NCBI GenBank assembly: GCA_943330835.2
Contig: CALQJH020000073.1
Coordinates: 1-8,546 of the forward strand
DNA: 8,546 nt
From: Candidatus Kuenenia stuttgartensis
Lineage (GTDB): Bacteria > Bacteroidota > Bacteroidia > Chitinophagales > Chitinophagaceae
Reading direction: 5' to 3'
Part shown: positions 1-6,137 of the stretch, one piece after another
Layout of the letters: each line of letters starts with the position of its first letter
How positions within the stretch are numbered: position 1 is the first letter of the stretch
Translations under genes and position numbers: made by a program
The notes under the pieces: model-generated
Told to the model about the DNA's origin: nothing
The model's database searches: none
Seen by the model: the letters and a program-made list of their open reading frames with translations, nothing else

Positions 1-975
1 CAAAGTGTCTATCATCAACTCATCACTCATTACTCCCAATAATTTATGACTCGCCATGAGTAAGGTTTGTTCTGCAAAAAAATTATCGCTTCTGTACATC
101 ATTAATTTATAAAGCGAATCACTGCGTTGAGAATATTTAGGGGTGAATTCTTTTCGGTTTATTGTATTCTTTTGTTGAATCGTTGGCGCATGATACAATA
201 ATTGCTGGTAAATCATCGCGCCTGCTTGCATACCAAAGGTTTCAAAAGGTATTTCTTGAGTAAAGGAGTTTAGTTTATTGTTCACCGTTACTGTGAAATG
301 ATTAGTTCCAGGAAGTCTTACAATTTTATTTTCTGCTAATGTTAAGTCTGTTTTTTTTATCAATAGAAAATCAGGAATATCAGTATTGATAACGGCTAAA
401 TCGTAGGCGAAACTATCTTTTTGTGTATCAACTTTCTTTATCCATTCTAATTTCAACATATTCCCAAATCCCGGTAGCACACTTCTTTGTGGCATATAGC
501 TTTCCTGCGCATCATCCCAAGCCCAACCTTTACCATAAGGCGTTAAATCAGATTGAGGATCAATAATTACAACAGGTAATTTGCTGGAGTTTAAAAAGTC
601 ATGAACAGGATGAACAGTAAAGTCTTTGTGTAAATAAGTTGGGTCGCCTGTTGGTAAAACAAATAACGTATCTCTTTCTATTTTATATTCAATGGCTGTG
701 ATGCTATCTCCTAAATGTTTCAAACCTGCATAGAGTGTAAATAATTTAGTAGTACTCGCAGGGATAAAATATTTTTCAGCGTTATAGTTGTAAATGTAAT
801 TTCCTGTAGAGGGTTCGTAAATACTGATTCCTAGGTGACCGGAATTAATCAAGCTGTCCTTTAATAAATTGTTTTTTGTTTCTTCTTTTGAAATATTTCT
901 GGAGGAACGGCAAGAGGAGAGAAGTACGATGCTTCCCAAAAGACATTTTAATAGTATGGTTTTCAGTTTTTGCAT
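1..975 (-). CDS. dacB: D-alanyl-D-alanine carboxypeptidase/endopeptidase (PBP4/DacB, peptidase S13), 3'-truncated by window edge
   Basis: This is the N-terminal 325 codons of a class C penicillin-binding protein that trims or cuts peptidoglycan cross-links; the frame stays open to base 1. The start is the ATG at 975-973. Residues 1-22 form a lipoprotein signal: a hydrophobic stretch followed by lipobox L-S-S-C with Cys22, so the enzyme is probably lipid-anchored on the periplasmic side. No acidic export signal follows the Cys. The S13 active-site motif SxxK is S74-T-T-K77 (in IPASTTKLFT), and SxN is S296-D-N298 (in YRSDNFFAEQ). The gap of about 220 residues between them fits the inserted domains of PBP4. 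The third motif (KTG) must lie beyond the left edge. The sequence ending GDPTYLHKDF (about residues 110-119) resembles the conserved GGDPTL region of the family. No Shine-Dalgarno is present, as is usual in Bacteroidota. Confidence 0.93.
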   Translation of the reverse strand, partial: MQKLKTILLKCLLGSIVLLSSCRSSRNISKEETKNNLLKDSLINSGHLGISIYEPSTGNYIYNYNAEKYFIPASTTKLFTLYAGLKHLGDSITAIEYKIERDTLFVLPTGDPTYLHKDFTVHPVHDFLNSSKLPVVIIDPQSDLTPYGKGWAWDDAQESYMPQRSVLPGFGNMLKLEWIKKVDTQKDSFAYDLAVINTDIPDFLLIKKTDLTLAENKIVRLPGTNHFTVTVNNKLNSFTQEIPFETFGMQAGAMIYQQLLYHAPTIQQKNTINRKEFTPKYSQRSDSLYKLMMYRSDNFFAEQTLLMASHKLLGVMSDELMIDTL

Positions 976-1028
976 AAGGGTATTTTTTAGGTTTCAAAGG
1001 TTCAATAGGTTTAAAATGTTAAATTAAC

Positions 1029-1040
1029 CATTGTACAATG
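1029..1040. promoter_or_regulatory. 12-bp perfect palindrome with TTGTACAA core upstream of dacB
   Basis: CATTGTACAATG reads the same on both strands. It lies 53 bases upstream of the dacB start codon. The same 8-bp core, TTGTACAA, recurs in only one other place in the window, the palindrome just upstream of the arginase-like gene. A dimeric-regulator binding site is a reasonable inference, but no regulator gene is in the window and no clear promoter box was found beside this copy. Confidence 0.35.
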
Positions 1041-1048
1041 AGTATTTT

Positions 1049-1076
1049 AATAAACAACAAACAATAAACAACAAAC
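1049..1076. repeat. 14-bp tandem direct repeat, two perfect copies
   Basis: AATAAACAACAAAC occurs at 1049-1062 and again at 1063-1076 without mismatch. It is purine-rich on the plus strand and lies between the dacB-proximal palindrome and the GC-richer core. It probably arose by replication slippage; a role in transcription is not shown. Confidence 0.75.
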
Positions 1077-1273
1077 TTCTTCAAATCAACCTTTCAACTA
1101 ATCCACTTCGCGTAACTCAGCGTTCTTATTTCTCCGCGGTAAAATAAAACTGCAAAGAACATGAGAGAAAGAGTTTAGGCAGAGAACTTTTTCGCCTTTA
1201 AATCAACTGGTCCTATTTTAATAAGCCTTTTGAACATCTGAAACCTTTTAAACCTCTGAAATATCTTTCTTAA

Positions 1274-2404
1274 CTAACTAATCCTCTCCTGCGCCCTCAA
1301 CCATCTTTCAGGCATTTCATTTCTGCTGGCTCTAACATAATCTTTATAAGAGCAAGCAATAAACTTTTTGTCAGGCATTTGCATCCACCAGCGATTAGTT
1401 TTTTTACTCTGCAGGAAAATAGTGTCAACTTCATTTAAAAAAGTATGGTATTCATTGAATCTACTTGTTTCGTTAAGATTCGCTTCTTGTTTTTTCCGGC
1501 TAACACCGTCTATAAAATACCAGATCATTTGTGAGATTTGTTTGGCAGTCTGTTTGTTCTGATCGAGTTTTGGCTGATAACCATAAATACCAAAACTATT
1601 TAAATTAGCACTCAGACCTGCATATTGTGAAAGGGTACAAGCTTGTTCGCCATTCAATCCATTAGGACTTTGAATACTTGATGGAGCAGCACTATTTTCA
1701 ATGGCACAAATATCAAAGCTTACAAAATGTGAATTTCTAATAACGGGTTCCATTTCTTCAATATCTTCTTTTACAACACCAACTCTGTAGCAATCAAATC
1801 TTAATTTATCCATTGTTTCCAATAATCGGGGATGAACAAAATAACTTTGAAATCCGATGTGATTGTAATGTCTGATCATATTCGGCTCAGTGGTTAACAT
1901 GTCCAACAAAAAACTTTCATTTTTAAAAATACTATCACCTCTCAGATCAATTAATGCATCAATACAAGTTGCTTCTATAATTTGATTTAATGATTTGTAC
2001 GTGTTGTATTGCGCAAGGGTGATATCATGTGAGCCGCCAAGAATGATAACCGTTTTCTGCATCATTAACAATTCTGAAAGTACCGTTTGAAGCGCAGCAT
2101 AACTGTCTTTTAATGTCGCACCATGCCTGATGTTGCCAAGATCTGCTATTTTAATATCCTCATGCCAGCAAAATAATTTGTATAATTCTTTTCTTATGTT
2201 GTTTGGCGCCTCATAGCTATCATCAATAATTCCTACCCCTCTTGTTTCCCCAATACCAATAATTACAAGTTCAGTTTTATCAAGATCAGGAATATTATTT
2301 TCATAAATGGAAAGCTGTTTCGCGAATTGCCCTTCTGTATATACATTGTCCTCAATGAGTTCTTGCATGTTTATAGGCAAAAGGAAATCTTTAAGATCTT
2401 GCAT
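1274..2404 (-). CDS. Arginase/formimidoylglutamase-family (ureohydrolase-fold) protein with incomplete metal site
   Basis: A 376-residue protein of the arginase/agmatinase/formiminoglutamase superfamily, in the form widespread in Bacteroidota and often labelled formimidoylglutamase. The fold is indicated by the Rossmann-like start LVIIGIGETRGVG (46-58), GGSHDIT (123-129), DALID (149-153) and SFDICAIENSAAPS (229-242), matching the family motifs GGxHD, DAHxD and SFDxDxxDPxxAP in order. His126, Asp149, Asp153 and Asp231 are kept, but the His of DAHxD is Leu151 and the second Asp of SFDxD is Cys233, so a normal two-manganese site is unlikely. A long C-terminal region beyond the fold contains NRWWMQMP (337-344), ACSYKDY (350-356) and EMPERW (363-368), typical of this subfamily as I recall it. 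The ATG at 2404 sits just downstream of a TAGGTTTG box. No histidine-utilisation genes are adjacent, so the hutG-type role is not supported. Cytoplasmic; substrate unknown. Confidence 0.85.
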   Translation of the reverse strand: MQDLKDFLLPINMQELIEDNVYTEGQFAKQLSIYENNIPDLDKTELVIIGIGETRGVGIIDDSYEAPNNIRKELYKLFCWHEDIKIADLGNIRHGATLKDSYAALQTVLSELLMMQKTVIILGGSHDITLAQYNTYKSLNQIIEATCIDALIDLRGDSIFKNESFLLDMLTTEPNMIRHYNHIGFQSYFVHPRLLETMDKLRFDCYRVGVVKEDIEEMEPVIRNSHFVSFDICAIENSAAPSSIQSPNGLNGEQACTLSQYAGLSANLNSFGIYGYQPKLDQNKQTAKQISQMIWYFIDGVSRKKQEANLNETSRFNEYHTFLNEVDTIFLQSKKTNRWWMQMPDKKFIACSYKDYVRASRNEMPERWLRAQERIS

Positions 2405-2411
2405 AGAGTTA

Positions 2412-2423
2412 GTTTGTACAAAC
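2412..2423. promoter_or_regulatory. 12-bp perfect palindrome with TTGTACAA core, 8 bases upstream of the arginase-like gene
   Basis: GTTTGTACAAAC is fully self-complementary and overlaps the candidate -7 box (2419-2426) of the minus-strand gene. It shares the TTGTACAA core with the palindrome at 1029-1040 upstream of dacB. A protein bound here would cover the promoter or the start of the transcript, so repression is the simplest reading. This is inference from position and symmetry only. Confidence 0.4.
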
Positions 2424-2426
2424 CTA
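2419..2426 (-). promoter_or_regulatory. Candidate Bacteroidota -7 box for the arginase-like gene
   Basis: On the minus strand the sequence reads TAGGTTTG, an exact match to the Bacteroidota TAnnTTTG element. It ends 14 bases before the ATG, so the transcript would have a very short leader of about 8-10 bases. No TTTG-type -33 element is present at the usual 19-21 base spacing, which lowers confidence. Confidence 0.45.
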
Positions 2427-2470
2427 CTTCATTCATTGGAAATCCGTATTAAGATTCCTATTTTTTTCTC

Positions 2471-2501
2471 TTTATTCTCTTATTTGTATTCAGTAACTTT
2501 G
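2471..2501 (+). promoter_or_regulatory. Candidate Bacteroidota promoter for korA
   Basis: TAACTTTG at 2494-2501 matches the TAnnTTTG -7 element exactly. TTTA at 2471-2474, with a 19-base spacer, is a 3-of-4 match to the TTTG -33 element. Transcription would begin near 2508, giving a leader of about 43 bases before the ATG at 2551. The surrounding stretch is pyrimidine-rich on the plus strand and contains no Shine-Dalgarno. Confidence 0.6.
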
Positions 2502-2517
2502 CTACTTATTTATTTAT

Positions 2518-2529
2518 GCTTAATTAAGC
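2518..2529. promoter_or_regulatory. 12-bp perfect palindrome in the korA leader
   Basis: GCTTAATTAAGC is fully self-complementary and lies about 16 bases downstream of the candidate korA -7 box, between the predicted transcript start and the start codon. That is a common place for a repressor site. A palindrome without a loop is a poor RNA hairpin, so a DNA site is more likely than a riboregulator. The sequence differs from the TTGTACAA palindromes. Confidence 0.3.
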
Positions 2530-2550
2530 TTTTATTTTAACCCACAGCAA

Positions 2551-4395
2551 ATGGCAGCGCAACAAGAAGTACTACAAGAGGTGATTATAAAATTTGCAGG
2601 CGATAGTGGAGATGGAATGCAATTAACAGGAAGTCAGTTTACTAATAATACAGCTTTAATAGGATTAGACTTAGCAACCTTCCCGGATTTCCCTGCAGAA
2701 ATCCGTGCCCCAATAGGTACGCTTCCTGGTGTTAGTGGCTATCAATTAAGATTCAGTAGTGACAGAATTTACACACCTGGAGATGAGTGTGATGTGCTTG
2801 TAGCGATGAACGCAGCTGCATTAAAAGTTAATCTAACTGCTGTAAAAAAGGGTGGGATAATTATTGCAAATGTAGATGGCTTTGATACGAAAAATCTTCG
2901 ATTGGCCAATTATACTGATGGAGTAAATCCGCTGGAAAACAACAGTCTTGATTCTTACGAGCTGATTAAAATGGATGTTACTAAAATGACTCGGGAAGCC
3001 CTAAAAGACTTCACCATGGGGACAAAAGAAAAGGATCGTGCTAAAAATATGTTTGTTCTGGGTTTTTTATATTGGATGTATAATCGCGACATGGATAATA
3101 CCATTAGTTTCTTGAAGGAGAAATTTTCTAAAAAATCTGATATCCTTGAAAGTAATATTAAAGTATTACAAGCGGGTTATAATTACGCAGATACAACAGA
3201 AACATTTACAAGCAGATTTACTGTGCCAAAGGCAAAAATGGAACCAGGTACTTATCGTTCTATCATGGGCAATCAAGCATTAACTTATGGTTTGATTGCT
3301 GCTTCTCAAAAAAGTGGCCTTCCCTTATTTTTGGGTAGCTATCCGATTACTCCAGCATCAGATATTTTACATGAATTGAGTCGCTATAAATCTTTTGGGA
3401 TTAAAACTTTTCAGGCAGAAGATGAAATTGCTGCTATTACTTCGGCTATCGGAGCCAGTTATGGAGGTTCTATTGGAGTGACTACTACTTCTGGTCCAGG
3501 CATGGCTTTGAAAGCCGAGGCAATGGGTTTGGCTGTAATGCTGGAATTGCCTTTGGTAATATGTGATATTCAACGTGGCGGGCCAAGTACAGGTTTGCCT
3601 ACCAAAACAGAACAAAGTGATTTATTACAAGCGTATTATGGAAGAAATGGGGAATGCCCAATTCCAGTAATTGCATCTTCTACTCCTAGTGATTGTTTTG
3701 AGGTCGCTTTTGAAGCAGTAAGGATTGCCATACAACATATGACACCTGTAATTTTATTGAGTGATGGTTATATTGCAAATGGTGCCGAACCATGGAAATT
3801 CCCTCAATCACAAAATTTGCCTGAAATTAAAACACAGTTCAAGTCAGCACTTGATGAAAGGGAAGAAAAATTTCAACCTTATACCAGAGATGAAAAATTA
3901 GCACGACCATGGGTAATTCCTGGTACTAAAGGTTTTGAGCATCGTATCGGAGGGTTAGAAAAACAAAACATCACCGGCAATATCAGCTATGATCCAGAGA
4001 ATCATCAAACCATGGTGAAAATCAGACAAGAAAAAGTAGATCAGATTGCGAATCATGTTCCTTTGCAAAAACTAGATAGCGGCCCTGAAAAAGGAAAGGT
4101 ATTGGTGATTGGATGGGGAAGTACTTATGGAGCAATAAAAAGCGCTTGTATTGATTTACAAAATGAAGGACACGAAGTTTCGCATGCACATATCCGTTAC
4201 ATTCGACCTTTGCCAAGAAACCTCGGAGAAATTATTGGAAATTTTGATAAAGTGTTGATACCTGAAATAAATAACGGACAATTAATCAAGATTATCAGAG
4301 ATATTTATTTAGTAGATGCAAAAGGTTACAATAAAATTATGGGTATACCCATAACCAAAGGCGAAATAATAAGAGAAGTGAAGAATTTATTGTAA
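2551..4395 (+). CDS. korA: 2-oxoacid (2-oxoglutarate-type):ferredoxin oxidoreductase, gamma-alpha fusion subunit
   Basis: A 614-residue subunit of a thiamine-diphosphate 2-oxoacid:ferredoxin oxidoreductase, the enzyme that oxidatively decarboxylates 2-oxoglutarate (or a related 2-oxoacid) to acyl-CoA with reduction of ferredoxin. Residues about 10-215 form the gamma domain, with the signature GDSGDG (17-22). The alpha pyrimidine-binding domain follows from about 235, with YPITPAS (264-270), Glu290 in QAEDEIA, TSGPG (313-317) and QRGGPSTGLPTKTEQSDL (341-358). The C-terminal transketolase-like domain II begins near VLVIGWGSTYGAIKSA. The length and gamma-alpha order fit KorA of Bacteroidota and Actinobacteria. 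The subunit has no cluster-binding cysteine motif; the TPP and [4Fe-4S] sites belong to the beta subunit (KorB). Normally korB follows directly, but here the next gene is a convergent barrel gene, so the partner must be elsewhere. Exact 2-oxoacid preference cannot be read from this subunit. Cytoplasmic. Confidence 0.93.
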   Translation: MAAQQEVLQEVIIKFAGDSGDGMQLTGSQFTNNTALIGLDLATFPDFPAEIRAPIGTLPGVSGYQLRFSSDRIYTPGDECDVLVAMNAAALKVNLTAVKKGGIIIANVDGFDTKNLRLANYTDGVNPLENNSLDSYELIKMDVTKMTREALKDFTMGTKEKDRAKNMFVLGFLYWMYNRDMDNTISFLKEKFSKKSDILESNIKVLQAGYNYADTTETFTSRFTVPKAKMEPGTYRSIMGNQALTYGLIAASQKSGLPLFLGSYPITPASDILHELSRYKSFGIKTFQAEDEIAAITSAIGASYGGSIGVTTTSGPGMALKAEAMGLAVMLELPLVICDIQRGGPSTGLPTKTEQSDLLQAYYGRNGECPIPVIASSTPSDCFEVAFEAVRIAIQHMTPVILLSDGYIANGAEPWKFPQSQNLPEIKTQFKSALDEREEKFQPYTRDEKLARPWVIPGTKGFEHRIGGLEKQNITGNISYDPENHQTMVKIRQEKVDQIANHVPLQKLDSGPEKGKVLVIGWGSTYGAIKSACIDLQNEGHEVSHAHIRYIRPLPRNLGEIIGNFDKVLIPEINNGQLIKIIRDIYLVDAKGYNKIMGIPITKGEIIREVKNLL

Positions 4396-4409
4396 ACTAT
4401 ATTTCTTAA

Positions 4410-5357
4410 TTAGTTTCTTATCCTTTCTCTTCCAATGTTCATCGAAACCTTAATATTGAAAGTGAAGTAACTGTCTTTTTGTGTTGCATCACCTCGTTTA
4501 GAGCCAACTCCCATTTTATAATAGCCATCAAGAATTTCGTCTTGTCTGTTAGATAAAATTGCAGCATTTCTTTGTTTTGAACCAGAAAAATGGTTTTCAT
4601 ACACAGAAGGATCTATGTAAGTAGTACTGCAATCATCAAGATAGTCCGTATTTAACATACGATATACAAATTCTGCTCTTAAGTTTATCAATGAAGACAA
4701 TTCATACTTCAATCCCAATCCAATGGGGTAATTCATTTGCTTAAGTTTATATACAGGTCTATCTGGATATTCTGCAAATCCTTGCCCTTCTGTACTCAAA
4801 GGTTGCAAGTCTACCATATTGTTGTTAAGGTTTGCTTGAGGATTAAATGAAAATTGACCTATACCTCCGAGTAAATAAGGAGATAATTTCGGTGGCCCAT
4901 TTTCGTTTTCCGACCAATTCCAGAAAATAAAAAGAGGATGAATTTCAGCTAAAAGAGAAAATTCTGAAATTGAACTTTCGAAATTTAGATTTCTGTGATA
5001 TCTGGCAGATGCAGGATCAGTAACTGGTACAGATTTTAAAACGGCATCATTAGCAGACACTTTCCCAAAACTAGCTTCTAATCGAAGTGCAACTGCAGAT
5101 TTATACGTAACACTTGCAAAAGCGCCAAAAGCAAGATGGTTTTCTCCAAGATTAAGATCTTTAGTGAATTTTTTTCCAATACCCTTTTTCCCCCCCAAAT
5201 CTGTCATACAATTCATTAAGCCTACAGAACCTCCGATTTCAAAAGTAACAGGGTTATAATAGTAGTCGCTATTATCGAAATAATATTGTGCTTGTATAGT
5301 ATTAGAAACACTATTAAAAAACACCAGAAAACTTAACAAAAAAAGAAATCTTTTCAT
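4410..5357 (-). CDS. Outer-membrane beta-barrel protein, DUF6089-like
   Basis: A 315-residue secreted protein. Residues 1-23 are a signal peptide (MKRFLFLL..., hydrophobic core, IQA/QYY cleavage site after Ala23). The mature part has alternating hydrophobic/aromatic strands typical of a small outer-membrane barrel, for example LAFGAFASVTYKSAVALRLEASFG (75-98, broken by turns), SPYLLGGIGQFSF (159-171), YPIGLGLKYEL (210-220) and the closing strand YFTFNIKVSMNIG (297-309). The phrases NPVTFEIGGSVGLMNC, TDLGGKKGIGK, TEGQGFAEYP and DYLDDCSTTYIDP match the DUF6089 outer-membrane family of Chitinophagaceae as I recall it. The function of that family is not known; barrel proteins of this size often serve as membrane anchors or assembly accessories. 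It is the last gene of the minus-strand run, 77 bases after nth, and has no clear promoter box of its own. Confidence 0.82.
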   Translation of the reverse strand: MKRFLFLLSFLVFFNSVSNTIQAQYYFDNSDYYYNPVTFEIGGSVGLMNCMTDLGGKKGIGKKFTKDLNLGENHLAFGAFASVTYKSAVALRLEASFGKVSANDAVLKSVPVTDPASARYHRNLNFESSISEFSLLAEIHPLFIFWNWSENENGPPKLSPYLLGGIGQFSFNPQANLNNNMVDLQPLSTEGQGFAEYPDRPVYKLKQMNYPIGLGLKYELSSLINLRAEFVYRMLNTDYLDDCSTTYIDPSVYENHFSGSKQRNAAILSNRQDEILDGYYKMGVGSKRGDATQKDSYFTFNIKVSMNIGRERIRN

Positions 5358-5434
5358 TTGCTGTATTAATTATGTCAGTTATTGTTACGATTGGGTACAC
5401 AAATTAAGCAAATTTTATCCAATTATTTTTACAT

Positions 5435-6082
5435 TCACACATTAATTTTTGCTTTATTGTAAAATTTGCAAGCAAGACTTATTCCGCATTTTTCACATTT
5501 TGGATTTCTTGCTGTACAGATATATCTTCCATGTAATATCAACCAATGGTGTGCTTTGTGAATTAAGGCTTTCGGTAGTTGCTTTATCAATTGTTTTTCT
5601 GTAGCTAAGGGCGTTTTTGCAGCTGTGGTCAAACCAATTCGCGCACTTACCCGAAAAACATGAGTATCTACAGCCATATTAGGCTGTTGGTCAATTACGG
5701 AAGTGATAACATTAGCGGTCTTTCTGCCAACCCCGGGTAATTTAACCAATTCCTCTACTTTTAAAGGGATCTCACCATTATAATTATTTTCCACCATTAT
5801 GGCCATTCCAATTAAATGCCTGGCTTTATTATTTGGATAAGAAATGCTTCTAACTAAAGGGAATAAATTTTCGAAATCAGCGTTGGATAGGGCTTTGGAA
5901 TCTGGATATTTTTCAAAAAGGGCAGGAGTGACCATATTTACCCGTTTATCTGTACACTGAGCGGATAGGATTACAGCTACTAATAATTGAAAGGAACTCT
6001 TGTAATGTAGTTCCGTTTCAGCATCTAATTTATTTTTAATAAAATAGTCAATTACGAAATGATATCGATCTTTTTTTGTCAT
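5435..6082 (-). CDS. nth: Endonuclease III (DNA glycosylase/AP lyase)
   Basis: A 215-residue bifunctional base-excision-repair enzyme that removes oxidised pyrimidines and nicks at abasic sites. Numbered from the ATG at 6082, the helix-hairpin-helix LPGVGRKTANV carries catalytic Lys121 (E. coli Lys120), and VDTHVFRVSAR carries catalytic Asp139 (E. coli Asp138). The early motif LSAQCTD matches LSAQATD of E. coli. The C-terminal [4Fe-4S] site is intact with C-x6-C-x2-C-x5-C spacing (Cys189, 196, 199, 205). Length is close to E. coli Nth (211). The frame is open further upstream to a TTG at 6145 overlapping the previous gene, but that extension reads through a terminator-like hairpin and has no counterpart in the E. 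coli protein, so the ATG is preferred. Oddly, the start codon follows directly on the U-tract of that hairpin. Confidence 0.95.
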   Translation of the reverse strand: MTKKDRYHFVIDYFIKNKLDAETELHYKSSFQLLVAVILSAQCTDKRVNMVTPALFEKYPDSKALSNADFENLFPLVRSISYPNNKARHLIGMAIMVENNYNGEIPLKVEELVKLPGVGRKTANVITSVIDQQPNMAVDTHVFRVSARIGLTTAAKTPLATEKQLIKQLPKALIHKAHHWLILHGRYICTARNPKCEKCGISLACKFYNKAKINV

Positions 6083-6115
6083 AAAAAAACCCGCTTCTAT
6101 GGTGTAGGAAACGGG
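6083..6115 (-). terminator. Terminator-like hairpin with U-tract abutting the nth start codon
   Basis: Read on the minus strand, CCCG (6115-6112) pairs with CGGG (6093-6090), and after a small internal loop TCCTA (6109-6105) pairs with TAGAA (6099-6095) with one G-U pair, closing on a 5-base loop. Seven T residues (6089-6083) follow at once. This is the layout of a factor-independent terminator for the 81-codon gene, whose stop is 22 bases upstream of the stem. The nth ATG begins at the very next base, so the element may instead act as an attenuator or translation control for nth. Confidence 0.6.
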
Positions 6116-6137
6116 CGGTTTTGTAATAAAATATTTT

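Larger units (their letters stand above)
1007..1255. repeat. Inverted repeat arms flanking the intergenic core
   Basis: AGGTTTAAAA at 1007-1016 is exactly reverse-complementary to TTTTAAACCT at 1246-1255. Around both arms the similarity continues loosely as words of the type TTTGAAACC/TTTGAACC in opposite orientation, so the intergenic unit has mirror-image ends about 230 bases apart. It could be the remains of a small mobile or repeat unit, or two independent copies of a common intergenic word. No target-site duplication was found. Confidence 0.4.
976..1273. other. Intergenic region made of eroded repeat segments, no gene seen
   Basis: This roughly 300-base gap separates the stop of the arginase-like gene from the start of dacB, both on the minus strand. 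I see no credible ORF or RNA gene. It holds, left to right: a segment rich in AGGTTT/TTCAAAGG words (about 989-1020), a 12-bp palindrome (1029-1040), a 14-bp tandem repeat (1049-1076), a locally GC-richer core with CGCGTAACTCAGCG and the palindrome CCGCGG (about 1107-1140), then GCAAAGAAC (1152-1160), and a TTTGAAC/AAACC-word segment (about 1229-1262) that mirrors the first one. The core resembles the dispersed GCGTAACTCTGCG...CTGCGGTTAAA intergenic repeats I recall from Bacteroidota genomes; that resemblance is from memory. Confidence 0.6.

Noticed and set aside
1274..2404. Assignment as a genuine HutG formimidoylglutamase
   Set aside because: Two metal-ligand positions are replaced and no histidine-utilisation gene is adjacent, so only the fold-level family is supported.
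2412..2423. Possible recombination attachment core (TTTGTACAAA resembles engineered lambda att sequences)
   Set aside because: The match is short and explained by palindromy; there is no integrase, no flanking arm sites and no second core.
3367..3615. Minus-strand open frame inside korA
   Set aside because: It lies entirely opposite the highly conserved KorA active-site region, so it is a shadow of that coding sequence.
5391..5402. Imperfect palindrome TTGGGTACACAA upstream of the barrel gene
   Set aside because: It has a mismatched inner pair and different spacing from TTGTACAA, so I do not count it as a third copy of that motif.
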